From assembly GCF_002940665.1 (NCBI RefSeq), contig NZ_MIGY01000001.1, forward strand, positions 310,001 to 374,000: a stretch of DNA of 64,000 bases, read 5' to 3'. This DNA is from Xanthomonas arboricola. Lineage in GTDB: Bacteria > Pseudomonadota > Gammaproteobacteria > Xanthomonadales > Xanthomonadaceae. The translations under genes and the position numbers were made by a program. Under the pieces are notes generated by a model, which did no database searches, had not been told where the DNA came from, and saw nothing but the letters and a program-made list of their open reading frames with translations. Shown piece after piece: positions 34,231 to 44,672 of the stretch. Numbering within the stretch: the first letter of the stretch is position 1; each line of letters starts with the position of its first letter.

Positions 34231-35258
34231 GCGGTTTCTCCGGTGATGCGAAGGGCAGTGGCGAGGATCGCGTCGATGCGATCGATTTCTTTCAGGAAGG
34301 CGTCGTGGCCATAGGGCGAGCGCAGCACGCGCAGACTGCCGCGCGGCCCCAGGCCTTCGACCAGGCTGACCAGGTCGGCCAGCGGCACCAGGCGGTCGCC
34401 CTCCACCGCAACGACGACGGTGGGCACGCGTACCTGCGCCGGGTCGATGCGGTGCAGGTCGATGGATTCGGACAGCCGCAAGTAGGCGGTCACCGGGGTG
34501 CGCGCGACATACTGCGCGCCCGCGGCATCCAGATAGTCTTCGGCGGCCACGCGCACGCGGCCATTGATCACTTCCGGCGGCGCGTCGAAGCGCTCGCTGA
34601 ATTCTTCCGGGGTGCGGTAGCTGAGCATGGCGAACTGTCGTGCCAGCGCCAGCCCATGGTTTTCGGCGCATTGCAGCTGACCCAGCGCCACCGCGCGGCG
34701 CTGCAGTGCACGCCAGGCGGCGGCATACGGATGCGCGCGATGCGCGCCGCTGACCGCAATCAAGGTGCCGACGCGGGTGGCATGGCGGGTCGCGAACTGC
34801 AAGCCGACCAGCGCACCGTACGAGTAGCCGACAAAGCCGTGCAGACGCGCGATCCCCAGCGCATCCAGCAATGCGGCAATCGCATCGGCCTGGTCGGCGG
34901 TATCGATCGGCGCATCCAGCGTGCCGTCGGCGCCGAGGAAATCGAATGCCAACAGACGACGCGATGCCGGATCCAGCGCGCGGCCGGCACCGACCAGACC
35001 ATCCACCCAGCCCTTCTCGGGGAACAGGTCGCTGGCGGCCAGATGGCGATGTGCGGAAATCCCGCCGGCCACGAACACCACCGGCGCATTGGCGGCGCCG
35101 ATCAGTTCATAGCGCAGCCGCAGCTCGCGCATGCCGGCATGGCGCATCGGCAGGGCAATGACAAGCTCACCGCGCACGGCGATCAAGCCGTCGTCGGTGG
35201 CGGCGGGCGTATCGGCGTATTCGGTCGGTGATGGCGATGCTGTATTCACGAGGCTCAT
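34227..35258 (-). CDS. metX: MetX family homoserine O-acyltransferase
   Basis: 343-residue alpha/beta-hydrolase-fold acyltransferase that activates homoserine for methionine synthesis. Nucleophile elbow FVGYSYGALVGLQFA (Ser about residue 150), catalytic Asp in VAVEGDRLVP and His in SPYGHDAFLKE match the MetX triad. Acetyl-CoA is the classic donor, but some proteobacterial MetX proteins prefer succinyl-CoA (known of the family), so donor choice is left open. It is the first gene of a metX-metB-hom operon. A SAM-I riboswitch lies in its leader about 75 bases upstream, so expression should fall when S-adenosylmethionine is abundant. Confidence 0.88.
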   Translation of the reverse strand: MSLVNTASPSPTEYADTPAATDDGLIAVRGELVIALPMRHAGMRELRLRYELIGAANAPVVFVAGGISAHRHLAASDLFPEKGWVDGLVGAGRALDPASRRLLAFDFLGADGTLDAPIDTADQADAIAALLDALGIARLHGFVGYSYGALVGLQFATRHATRVGTLIAVSGAHRAHPYAAAWRALQRRAVALGQLQCAENHGLALARQFAMLSYRTPEEFSERFDAPPEVINGRVRVAAEDYLDAAGAQYVARTPVTAYLRLSESIDLHRIDPAQVRVPTVVVAVEGDRLVPLADLVSLVEGLGPRGSLRVLRSPYGHDAFLKEIDRIDAILATALRITGETA

Positions 35259-35332
35259 GGCGATATCCGGGGTGGATCGGCCATCGAGCTTCGCGGGAGC
35301 TCGCGTTCGACGTGCGCAAGGCACGATTCGAA

Positions 35333-35460
35333 CCATCTTTCGGCGGACACGACGTCCCCGCAGGATTTGGCACCAAACGCGGGCGCTTGCGCGCTCCGCT
35401 GGCTGCCCCGGCATCAAAGGGCCTGTCCCTCCGCCGGTCTCGATGGTGAGGCTAAGATGC
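35333..35460 (-). promoter_or_regulatory. SAM-I (S-box) riboswitch upstream of metX
   Basis: Read on the minus strand, the leader contains the core GGCGGAGGGACAGGCCCTTT followed at once by GATGCCGGGGCAGCC, and further on GGTGCCAAATCCTGCGGGG. These are the invariant P2/P3 junction (GAGGGA...GGCCC...GA..CC..GGCA.CC) and the P4 arm (GGTGC.AAxTCC) of the SAM-I aptamer. The ends GCATCTT (35460-35454) and AAGATGG (35339-35333) pair to form P1. A small hairpin (GAGCTCCCGCGAAGCTC) between aptamer and metX could be part of the expression platform; it has no T-run, so control may be on translation (inference). Confidence 0.88.
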
Positions 35461-35577
35461 CACCGCTTTTCTGCGATGTCAATCTCTTCATGCGGATGGA
35501 AAGATATATTTTCATCCGATACCACCCCTGCCTGCGATGGACCGCATACTTGATGTCCCTCCGTTCGAGCCGATCGC

Positions 35578-36498
35578 GTGCCCCACCACGTGTCTCGCGG
35601 CGCCCTGCCCGCCCTCGCCTGGCATTTTTTCATTGCGTTCCTGGCGTGCATCGCACCCGCCAACGCGCAGCAACGCTGGCATTGGCCAGGTGCCGCAGAC
35701 ACGCCTGCGCGCTCGCCAGCAGGCGCAGTTGCGCAGACGGCGCCCGCATCGCCCGGCACCGGCCCGGCGCTGCAGCTGGAGTGGCAGGCCCCGGCCTATC
35801 TGGCATGGGTGAACAACCCGCTAGCCGGACCCGCACAGGTGCAGCTGAGCGCACCGCCCAGCGAGGATTACCGCGCCGTGCCGCAGTTGCCGCTGACGGT
35901 GCAACTGGCTGCGCACCAGCGCCGCCTGCTCGCCCGGCTGTATCCGGCCAGCAACCAGCGCAGCCTGGGCGGGCTTGGACTCAAGCTCGACGTGGTGCCC
36001 GGCGATCCGCAGGCCCGCCCGCAGCAGCAAGTGCGCTACCAGCTCCCGTTTCGCGATGCGCCGATACAAGTGGACCAGGGTTTTGGCGGGGCCTTCAGCC
36101 ATACCGATGCGCCCAACTGGTACGCGGTGGACTTCGCGCTGCCGCAAGGCACCCCGGTGCTGGCGGCGCGCGAGGGCGTGGTGATGGAGGTACGGCGCGA
36201 CGTCATCGAAGGCGGCCCGCACGACCAGGCGGCCGGCGGCGGCAACCTGGTGCGGGTGCTGCACGCCGACGGGAGCATGGCCATTTATGCCCACCTGGCG
36301 CCCGATGGCGTGGCGGTACGCCCCGGCCAGGTGATGCGCATCGGCGAGCGCCTGGGTGCTTCGGGCAGCACCGGCTTCAGCACCGCCCCGCACCTGCATT
36401 TTTCGCTCCAGCGCAATGCGGACATGCGCCTGATCTCGTTGCCGTTCCGGATGCTGGGCCCGCAGGGCGAGTTGCAGTTCCCCTCGCCGGCACCGTAA
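35578..36498 (+). CDS. M23 family metallopeptidase
   Basis: 306 residues from a GTG, with a signal-peptide-like segment (WHFFIAFLACIAPANA). After a variable periplasmic region comes a LytM/M23 zinc peptidase domain (about residues 160-300): the first ligands in HTDAPNWYAVDFALPQGTPVLAAREGVV (HxxxxxxxxD), GGGNLVRVLHADGSMAIYAHL and the catalytic TAPHLHFSL (HxH). Such enzymes cut peptide cross-links in peptidoglycan. It is transcribed divergently from the methionine operon, with the SAM riboswitch region between. The exact start is uncertain because a second GTG lies four codons downstream. Confidence 0.85.
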   Translation: MPHHVSRGALPALAWHFFIAFLACIAPANAQQRWHWPGAADTPARSPAGAVAQTAPASPGTGPALQLEWQAPAYLAWVNNPLAGPAQVQLSAPPSEDYRAVPQLPLTVQLAAHQRRLLARLYPASNQRSLGGLGLKLDVVPGDPQARPQQQVRYQLPFRDAPIQVDQGFGGAFSHTDAPNWYAVDFALPQGTPVLAAREGVVMEVRRDVIEGGPHDQAAGGGNLVRVLHADGSMAIYAHLAPDGVAVRPGQVMRIGERLGASGSTGFSTAPHLHFSLQRNADMRLISLPFRMLGPQGELQFPSPAP

Positions 36499-36578
36499 GT
36501 GACGGCGCCCGGAAGCACCCAGCTGCCGACATCGGGCCACCCGGCCAGCGCCACAAAGGCCCGCCGCGGCGAAGCCGC

Positions 36579-36584
36579 TATAAT
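36579..36584 (+). promoter_or_regulatory. Consensus -10 box TATAAT upstream of prfC
   Basis: Perfect TATAAT 49 bases before the prfC ATG in the gap after the M23 peptidase. The -35 position (about 36556) does not match consensus. Confidence 0.5.
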
Positions 36585-36633
36585 CGCCGGCTTCCTCAGT
36601 TTCCGCGGGCGCCCGACCGGGCGCGCTCAACCC

Positions 36634-38238
<1,605 letters not shown>

Positions 38239-38313
38239 CCGCGGCTTGAACCGATGCATGCAACCGCACCCGCCGGCAATGCGAATTGCTCGCAATTGCG
38301 GTACCTTTTTGGC

Positions 38314-38958
38314 ATGAACGCAGACGCCTCTCCCTCGACCGACCTGCGCGACGAGATAGCCAGCGCCGTCACCCATGGCCTGGGTGCCATCGCTGCATTG
38401 GCCGGTGGCTCGGTGCTGATCACGCTGGCCGCCGTCTATGGCGACGGCTGGCAACTGGCCACCTCCATCGTCTTCAGCGCCACCCTGGTCTTGCTGTACG
38501 TCGCCTCCACGCTGTTTCATGCCATCCCGCATCCCGGCGCCAAGGCGCGCCTGCAGGTACTCGATCACTGCGCGATCTATCTGTTGATCGCCGGTACCTA
38601 TACCCCGTTTACGCTGGTCAATCTGCGCGACTCCTGGGGCTGGGGCCTGTTTGCCGCCATCTGGACGATCGCCGCTGCCGGCGTGGTCTTCAAGTTGTTC
38701 TTCACCGGTCGTTTCCGGCTGCTGTCGACAGTGCTGTATCTGGCGATGGGCTGGCTGATCGTCGTAGCGATCCAGCCGTTGCTGCGCTCGGTCGATACCT
38801 GGTCTCTGTGCTGGCTGTTGGCCGGCGGACTCTTCTATACGCTGGGCACGTACTTCTACCAGCGCGACACCCAGCGCTATTTCCACGCGATCTGGCATTT
38901 GTTCGTGCTGGCCGGTAGCGCTTGCCACTTCGTTGCGGTGATTGCGCAAGTGATGTGA
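38314..38958 (+). CDS. Hemolysin III family membrane protein (TrhA/YqfA-like)
   Basis: 214-residue inner-membrane protein with seven hydrophobic helices, of the PAQR/hemolysin III family. Motifs: EIASAVTHGLGAIAALAG in helix 1, STLFHAIPHPGAKARLQVLDHCAIYLLIAGTYTPF, and the C-terminal FHAIWHLFVLAGSACHFVAVI with metal-type histidines. Despite the family name, most members are not shown to be hemolysins and are linked to membrane lipid or fluidity homeostasis. The ATG at 38314 matches the family start. Separated from prfC by 75 bases holding a small AATTGC/GCAATT dyad. Confidence 0.9.
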   Translation: MNADASPSTDLRDEIASAVTHGLGAIAALAGGSVLITLAAVYGDGWQLATSIVFSATLVLLYVASTLFHAIPHPGAKARLQVLDHCAIYLLIAGTYTPFTLVNLRDSWGWGLFAAIWTIAAAGVVFKLFFTGRFRLLSTVLYLAMGWLIVVAIQPLLRSVDTWSLCWLLAGGLFYTLGTYFYQRDTQRYFHAIWHLFVLAGSACHFVAVIAQVM

Positions 38959-39007
38959 AGCGCGATCTGCAGCGCGTTCGCGCGCCGTGCACGAGCCATC
39001 GCCAACC

Positions 39008-40972
39008 ATGGCCGGCGTGAACATCGTGACCGACACCCCAGCTGCACCACCTTCCCCCACGCCACGTCGCCGACGCTGGCTGGTCGGGCTTGCCATCGTC
39101 GCCGCCATCGTGGTGATCTTCGTGCTGCTATTCCAGTGGAACTGGCTACGCGGCCCGGTCGAGCGCGTGGTCAGCGCCAAGACCGGCCGCGAATTCCATC
39201 TCGGTTATCTGGATGTGAAGCTGGGCCGCACGACCACCGTGCGCGGCAATCGGCTGAGCCTGGCGAATGCAGCATGGTCCAAGCGCGGGCCGATGGCCGA
39301 GCTCAACTCGGCGGAGATCGATGTCGAGTTGTGGCCGCTGCTGCGCGGCAAGGTGCGTCTGCCGGAAATCCGCCTGGATCACCCGACCGTCCTGCTGGAA
39401 GCCGGCGACGATACCCATCCGGGAAACTGGGTATTCGACCAGGACGATGGCGATGGCACGATGCCCCGCCTCGGCCGCCTGCTGGTGAACGACGGGCGCC
39501 TGCAATACATCGATGCAGCCAATCGCTCGGACGTGGATGTGGCGATCAACAGCCTCGCGCCACCGAGCAGCGACCAGCGTGCAGCGCCGATCGGCATCGA
39601 CGGCAAGGGCCGGTGGAAGGGCTATCCCTTCATGCTCAAGGGCAACACCGCCTCGCCGCTGGAGCTGAGTCAGAGCGAGCACCCGTTCCGCATCGATCTT
39701 CACGGCAGCGCCGGCGCCACGCGCACCCACGTACGCGGCACCTTGACCAACCCGTTCCAGTTTCAGGTGTTCGAGCTGCAAATGGCGCTCAGTGGCCAGG
39801 ATATGCAGGACCTGTACCCGCTGACCGGTGTGGCCATGCCGTCGACACCGCCCTACAAGCTCGATGGTCACCTGCGCCGCAACGGCCAGCTCTGGCGCTA
39901 CGAGAAGTTCACCGGTACCGCCGGCGACAGCGATCTGTCTGGCACTGCAGAAGTGGACCTGCGCAACAAGCGTCCGTTCCTGCGTGCCGATCTGGCGTCC
40001 AAACGCCTGGATTTCGACGATCTGGCAGGATTCGTCGGCGCGCCACCGAAAACCGGCGCGAACGAGTCGGCAAACGCCGAACAGAAAAAACAGGCGGCGC
40101 AGCTCGCAGCCAGTGCGCGCGTACTGCCACACACCCCTTACGACTTGTCGAAGCTGCGCGCGATGGATGCGCAGGTACGCTGGCGTGCGCAACGCATCAA
40201 TGCGCCATCGTGGCCGCTGGATGACATGGACGCCTCGCTGACATTGAAGGACGGCCTGCTGCGGCTGGACCCGCTGAACTTCGGCGTTGCCGGTGGCGAT
40301 ATTCGCTCCACCATCCGCATGGACGCGCGCAAGGAGGTGATCACCACGCAGCTCAAGGCAGGCCTTCGCGGCATTCGGCTGGATCAGCTCTTCCCCGATA
40401 CCGCGCTCGCAAAGCAGGCCTCGGGCGCCATTGGTGGCGAATTCGACCTGCGTGGCCGCGGCAACTCGATCGGCGCGATGCTCGGCACCGCCGACGGCAC
40501 GATCGGCGTCGGCATGGGTCGCGGTCATGTGGGCAATCTGATCATGGAGCTGGCCGGGCTGGACATCGCCGAGTCGCTGAAATATCTGTTCACCAAGGAC
40601 CGTCAGATTCCGGTGCGCTGCATCTTCGGCGACTTCGGTGTGCAGGACGGGCTGATGCAATCGCGCGCGTTGGCCTTCGACAGCACCGACACCATCATCA
40701 TTGGCGAAGGCAGCATCAGCCTGAAGGACGAAACGCTGGACCTGCTGCTGCGCCCACGTCCGAAAGACCGCAGCATCCTGAGCCTGCGCTCGCCGTTGCG
40801 GATTGGCGGCAGCTTCAAGGACCCGACCTTCCGTCCCGACTTCAAGGCATTGGGCCTGCGCGGCGCGCTTGCGGTTGGCCTGGGCATGATCGCCCCACCT
40901 GCCGCCTTGCTCGCAACCTTCGAACCGGGTCCCGGCAAGGACAGCGACTGCGGCGGCAAGTTCGCGAAGTAA
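39008..40972 (+). CDS. AsmA family protein
   Basis: 654 residues with one N-terminal membrane anchor (RWLVGLAIVAAIVVIFVLLFQW, about residues 24-45) and a large periplasmic part. The region after the anchor (GPVERVVSAKTGREFHLGYLDVKLGRTTTVRGNRLSLANA) and the C-terminal DGTIGVGMGRGHVGNLIMELAGLDI...LRSPLRIGGSFKDPTFRPD are AsmA hallmarks. AsmA-like proteins are thought to move phospholipid between membranes and affect outer-membrane biogenesis. An upstream in-frame GTG (38987) is possible, but the ATG gives a more usual N-terminus. It follows the hemolysin III gene by 49 bases and may share its transcript. Confidence 0.87.
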   Translation: MAGVNIVTDTPAAPPSPTPRRRRWLVGLAIVAAIVVIFVLLFQWNWLRGPVERVVSAKTGREFHLGYLDVKLGRTTTVRGNRLSLANAAWSKRGPMAELNSAEIDVELWPLLRGKVRLPEIRLDHPTVLLEAGDDTHPGNWVFDQDDGDGTMPRLGRLLVNDGRLQYIDAANRSDVDVAINSLAPPSSDQRAAPIGIDGKGRWKGYPFMLKGNTASPLELSQSEHPFRIDLHGSAGATRTHVRGTLTNPFQFQVFELQMALSGQDMQDLYPLTGVAMPSTPPYKLDGHLRRNGQLWRYEKFTGTAGDSDLSGTAEVDLRNKRPFLRADLASKRLDFDDLAGFVGAPPKTGANESANAEQKKQAAQLAASARVLPHTPYDLSKLRAMDAQVRWRAQRINAPSWPLDDMDASLTLKDGLLRLDPLNFGVAGGDIRSTIRMDARKEVITTQLKAGLRGIRLDQLFPDTALAKQASGAIGGEFDLRGRGNSIGAMLGTADGTIGVGMGRGHVGNLIMELAGLDIAESLKYLFTKDRQIPVRCIFGDFGVQDGLMQSRALAFDSTDTIIIGEGSISLKDETLDLLLRPRPKDRSILSLRSPLRIGGSFKDPTFRPDFKALGLRGALAVGLGMIAPPAALLATFEPGPGKDSDCGGKFAK

Positions 40973-41142
40973 GTGCACCACATCACTTTGGGCGGCCGGC
41001 AAACCTGTCGAACGCTGTAGCGATAATGGCAAGGCGGTAACCGCATGCACTTTCTCTGACTGGTGCAGTGATCCCGAGACCTGCAGTGATGGCCCGGATC
41101 GAAAGCTGCTGATCAGACTGCAGTCCTCCGAAGACCGCACGG

Positions 41143-41335
41143 CATGCACTGCTTGCACCATGCAAACCGACCCTTTCGACTGGTCCTTGGCCGTCCACCG
41201 TCGTGGGACCTTACGCGGCATGGATGCCGCGTAAGAGCCTACAAGGATGTACTTGCGGCATGTCCCGCGATGGTGGGCGGGCAAGGGCCGTGCGACCAGG
41301 CCGCAGATCAAACGCTTCAAAAATGATCTATCTGC
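41143..41335. repeat. ~190-bp palindromic repeat, copy A
   Basis: Matches 53909-54100 over its whole length (same order, mostly identical bases). The centre is the perfect palindrome TTACGCGGCAT-GG-ATGCCGCGTAA. Around it, left TCCTTGGCCGTCCACCGTCGTG and right CGCGATGGTGGGCGGGCAAGG are also largely complementary, so the whole could fold as nested hairpins. It ends AATGATCTATCTGC. No open frame or transposase; it looks like a non-autonomous mobile or REP-like element. Confidence 0.8.
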
Positions 41336-41410
41336 CCGCCAGACTCCTCAAGTTATTCCGACCAGGAGCGCGGTTCAAAACAAGATACACGGAAATTGGC
41401 CAGCGCTGCT

Positions 41411-41839
41411 CTAGCTGGCGATGTACCGCTGCAGCTGATCGATATCGCGCTGCTGGTTCTCGATCACCGCCTTGACCAGATCGCCGATGGACACCACGCC
41501 CTGCACGCGGCCGCTGTCGACCACCGGCAGATGCCGGAAGCGTCCGTCGGTCATCAACTGCATGCAACGCTCCAGCGTGTCCGACGGCGACACGGTCACT
41601 ACCTGGGCACTCATGATTTCGGCAACGCTGGTGGTCGATGAGGCGCGATCGCGCAGCACCACCTTGCGCGCGTAATCGCGCTCGGACACGATGCCGACCA
41701 GGCGTGGCCCGTCCATCACCAACACCGCGCCGATGCCTTTCTCGGCCATCAGGCGGATCGCCTCGATCACTGCGGCATCTGCCGCGACCGCGAATACCTC
41801 AACCTGTTTGGTCCCCAACAGCTGTCGTACGGTCTGCAT
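41411..41839 (-). CDS. CBS-domain protein
   Basis: 142-residue protein made of two CBS modules: KQVEVFAVAADAAVIEAIRLMAEKGIGAVLVMDGPRLVGIVSERDYARKV, and MSAQVVTVSPSDTLERCMQLMTDGRFRHLPVVDSGRVQGVVSIGDLVKAV. Such paired modules bind adenine nucleotides and usually regulate partner proteins. The ATG at 41839 overlaps the 3' end of the glycosyltransferase gene by 41 bases in another frame. No output domain is attached. Confidence 0.88.
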   Translation of the reverse strand: MQTVRQLLGTKQVEVFAVAADAAVIEAIRLMAEKGIGAVLVMDGPRLVGIVSERDYARKVVLRDRASSTTSVAEIMSAQVVTVSPSDTLERCMQLMTDGRFRHLPVVDSGRVQGVVSIGDLVKAVIENQQRDIDQLQRYIAS

Positions 41840-42845
41840 GGCCCGCTCCGCGCTTGGTCTGGTGGTCGCAGACTACTCCCACCGCGCCACGGTGGGTATC
41901 GACCAGGTACAGCGGACGCTGCTTGGCTTCGTCATACAAGCGGCCCAGGTACTCGCCAATCAGGCCCAGGGCGATCAGCTGGATGCCGCCCAGGAACAGG
42001 ATCACCGACATCATGGTCGGCCAGCCGGCCACCGGGTCGCCCATCAGCGCCGCCTTGACTACCACCCAGCCACCGAACAGGAATGCCACCAGCGCGGTGA
42101 GCAAGCCCAGATAGGTCGCCACGCGCAGCGGCACGGTGGAAAAACTGGTGATGCCATCCAGCGCGAAGTTCCACAGCCGCCACACCGTGAATTTGCTGCG
42201 CCCCGACAAACGCGGCGCACGCCGGTACGGCAGCGCTACCTGACGAAACCCGACCCAGCCGAACAGCCCCTTCATGAAACGGTGGCGCTCGCGCAGCTGC
42301 TGCAAGGCTTCCACCACCCGCGGCGACAACAGCCTGAAATCCCCGGTATCGGCCGGAATCGGCGTACGCGACAACTGCCGGATGACCCGATAGAACGCAT
42401 GCGCCGCACTGCGCTTCAACCAGCTCTCGCCCTCGCGAAAAATCCGCGTGCCGAAGACGTTGTCGTAACCGGCACGCCACAGCGCGACGAACTCGGGGAT
42501 CAACTCCGGCGGGTCCTGTCCATCGGCATCGAGCAGCACCACCGCACCGGACAGCACATGGTCCAGGCCGGCAGAAATGGCCACTTCCTTGCCGAAGTTA
42601 CGCGACAGCCGCACCGCACTCACCTGCGCATCGGCATCGGCAAGTGCCTGCAACACGCTCCAGGTGCCATCGCTGCTGCCATCGTCGACATACAGCACAT
42701 GCGTCTGCACTCCACTCAGGCCCGCCAGCACTGCGCACAGGCGCGGATGCAGCAGCGGAATGCTGGTCTCCTCGTTATAGGCTGCAATCACCACCGTCAG
42801 GCGGTCTGCGACCACCGGCAGCTGCGCGGGGCCGGACGTGCGCAT
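41799..42845 (-). CDS. Polyprenyl-phosphate glycosyltransferase (GT2, DPM1/GtrB-like)
   Basis: 348 residues. The catalytic GT-A domain shows LTVVIAAYNEETSIPLL, YVDDGSSDGTW, VRLSRNFGKEVAISAGLDH and VVLLDADGQDPPELIP (DxD-type). Two C-terminal membrane helices follow (VATYLGLLTALVAFLFGGWVVV and MSVILFLGGIQLIALGLIGEYLGRLYDE). This is the GtrB/ArnC/YfdH architecture, transferring a sugar to undecaprenyl phosphate at the inner membrane for later use on surface glycans. The start (42845) lies two bases past the mtgA stop. The 30 residues after the last helix (HRGAVGVVCDHQTKRGAG onward) are not family-like. Confidence 0.87.
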   Translation of the reverse strand: MRTSGPAQLPVVADRLTVVIAAYNEETSIPLLHPRLCAVLAGLSGVQTHVLYVDDGSSDGTWSVLQALADADAQVSAVRLSRNFGKEVAISAGLDHVLSGAVVLLDADGQDPPELIPEFVALWRAGYDNVFGTRIFREGESWLKRSAAHAFYRVIRQLSRTPIPADTGDFRLLSPRVVEALQQLRERHRFMKGLFGWVGFRQVALPYRRAPRLSGRSKFTVWRLWNFALDGITSFSTVPLRVATYLGLLTALVAFLFGGWVVVKAALMGDPVAGWPTMMSVILFLGGIQLIALGLIGEYLGRLYDEAKQRPLYLVDTHRGAVGVVCDHQTKRGAGHADRTTAVGDQTG

Positions 42846-42847
42846 GC

Positions 42848-43588
42848 TCACGGCGCCTGCAGATACGCAGGGCCGCCTAGCTGGCGCGCCTGCCGCTGGA
42901 TCCATGCCGTCCGCCGTTGCACAAAGGCGCCGGGGCGACGGGCGTCATAACGGCGTGGCGAGGGCAGCACCGCCGCCAGACGCGCCGCCTCGGTCGGCGA
43001 CAACCCGGCCGCGTCCTTGCTCCAGAACTGCCGGGCGGCGGCCTGCGCGCCGTACACCCCGTCGCCGAACTCGGCCACGTTGAGATACATCTCCAGAATG
43101 CGCTGCTTCGGCCACAGCAGCTCGATCAACACCGTGTACCAGGCCTCCAGGCCCTTGCGCACCCAACTGCGGCCTTGCCACAGGAACACGTTCTTGGCGA
43201 CCTGCTGACTGATCGTGCTGGCCCCGCGCACGCGCCCACCGCGCGCATTGTGATCGCGCGCCTTTTCGATCGCCTGCAGGTCGAAGCCGTGATGCACCGG
43301 AAACTGCTGATCCTCCGCAGCCACCACCGAAATCGGCAGGCTGGCGGCGATCCTGTCGTAGTCGCGCCATTGCTGGTGCAGCGAAAAATGCCAATCGCGC
43401 TCGCCCCAGGCTTCCAGATAGCGCCCGACCATCATGCTGCTGATCGGCGGATCGATCACCCGCAGCACCAGCACCTGCAGCACACTCGCAGCGGCAAACA
43501 GCAGCGGTGCTGCCAACAGCCAACGTAGCCAGCGCCGCGCGCGCCGCGGTGGCGCCACCTGCTTGCCATCCAATGCATCCGTCCCCAT
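42848..43588 (-). CDS. mtgA: Monofunctional peptidoglycan transglycosylase
   Basis: 246 residues with an N-terminal membrane anchor ([25 protein letters not shown]). The GT51 domain has motif 1 [16 protein letters not shown] (the catalytic Glu in EDQ), motif 2 [17 protein letters not shown], then [27 protein letters not shown], and motif [32 protein letters not shown]. There is no transpeptidase domain, so it is MtgA and not a class A penicillin-binding protein. It polymerises lipid II into glycan strands. It begins a minus-strand unit with the glycosyltransferase and CBS protein. Confidence 0.94.
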   Translation of the reverse strand: MGTDALDGKQVAPPRRARRWLRWLLAAPLLFAAASVLQVLVLRVIDPPISSMMVGRYLEAWGERDWHFSLHQQWRDYDRIAASLPISVVAAEDQQFPVHHGFDLQAIEKARDHNARGGRVRGASTISQQVAKNVFLWQGRSWVRKGLEAWYTVLIELLWPKQRILEMYLNVAEFGDGVYGAQAAARQFWSKDAAGLSPTEAARLAAVLPSPRRYDARRPGAFVQRRTAWIQRQARQLGGPAYLQAP

Positions 43589-43662
43589 TGTTCGCTACGA
43601 CCTTTCATCCCGATGCTTGTTGCATTATCCGGCAACCGGCGTCCCTTACGTTCGATGTACCC

Positions 43663-44553
43663 ATGACCGATCACGATCAGCTTTCCCGTTTCCTGCTGCC
43701 TGCTGCCGGCGTGCGCGGCGTCCATGTCTGCCTGACCCAGGCCTGGCACGACATCCAGGGCGCCGCCGACTACCCGCCCGCCGCCCGCCAGTTGCTTGGC
43801 GAGGCCGCCGTGGCCGCCGCCTTGTTCACCGGACACACCAAGGTCGATGGGCGTTTGTCGGTGCAACTGCGCGGCAATCAGACGCTACGCACCCTGTTTG
43901 CCGAATGCACCGCGGCCGGCACCTTGCGCGGCATCGTGCAGCTGGCCGACGGCGCCGATGCCCCCACCGACCTGCGCGAACTGGGCGAGGCCGCGCTGCT
44001 GGCGATCACCATCGAAAACCCCGGCCTGGACCCACGCGAACCGCAGCGCTACCAGAGCCTGGTCGGCATGCAGGCGCCGGATCTGGCCGAAGCCTTCGAA
44101 ACCTATTTCCAGCAGTCCGAGCAGTTGCCAACCCGGCTGCTGCTGGCCGCGGGTCCGGACCAGGCCGCCGGCCTGCTGTTGCAAAAGCTGCCCGGCGACG
44201 AAGGCGACAACGATGGCTGGACCCGCATCGGCGCGCTGTTCGACACCCTGGGCGCCCCGGAATTGCTCTCGGTCGCCAGCGAGGACCTGCTGCACCGGTT
44301 GTTCCACGAGGAAGACACCCAATTGCTGGGCAGCAAGCCGCTCAGCTTCGGTTGTTCCTGCTCGCGCGAGCGGGTCGCCTCGATGCTGCACTCCCTGGGC
44401 GAAGACGAGGCGCGCGCCGCTGCCGAGGCGACCGGCGAGGTTGAGGTTCGCTGCGAGTTCTGCGGGCGTGAGTATCACTTTCCGTTGACCGCGCTGGACG
44501 TACTTTTCAACGAGGCGCCGCTGTCGCTGGACGCGCCGGAAAGGTTGCAATAG
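43663..44553 (+). CDS. hslO: Hsp33 redox-regulated chaperonin
   Basis: 296-residue cytosolic holdase activated by oxidation and unfolding. The N-terminal domain shows AAVAAALFTGHTKVDGRLSVQLRG; the C-terminal zinc switch has the four cysteines as GCSCSRERV (CxC) and CEFCGREY (CxxC), about 30 residues apart, as expected for HslO. The ATG at 43663 fits the family start; the open frame upstream to 43507 is not protein-like. Confidence 0.95.
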   Translation: MTDHDQLSRFLLPAAGVRGVHVCLTQAWHDIQGAADYPPAARQLLGEAAVAAALFTGHTKVDGRLSVQLRGNQTLRTLFAECTAAGTLRGIVQLADGADAPTDLRELGEAALLAITIENPGLDPREPQRYQSLVGMQAPDLAEAFETYFQQSEQLPTRLLLAAGPDQAAGLLLQKLPGDEGDNDGWTRIGALFDTLGAPELLSVASEDLLHRLFHEEDTQLLGSKPLSFGCSCSRERVASMLHSLGEDEARAAAEATGEVEVRCEFCGREYHFPLTALDVLFNEAPLSLDAPERLQ

Positions 44554-44589
44554 ATAGCGTCCGCGCCGCATTCCGGGGAACGCGGCTAC

Positions 44590-44618
44590 TTGTTAAATAA
44601 TCATAAACGCCCTAGCAT
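44590..44618 (+). promoter_or_regulatory. Candidate sigma70 promoter for the secreted protein gene
   Basis: TTGTTA at 44590-44595 and TAGCAT at 44613-44618 are separated by exactly 17 bases in an AT-rich patch, 55 bases before the start at 44673. Confidence 0.5.
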
Positions 44619-44672
44619 TCTCGTTGCCCGCTCTCGGGAACTTAACAACTGCCCCTGGGTCTGAACTCTGGT

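Noticed and set aside
38284-38297. AATTGC-TC-GCAATT dyad before the hemolysin III gene, followed by TTTTT
   Set aside because: The arms are only six bases and the T-run is six bases away. It could be a prfC terminator or an operator, but neither is well enough supported to list.
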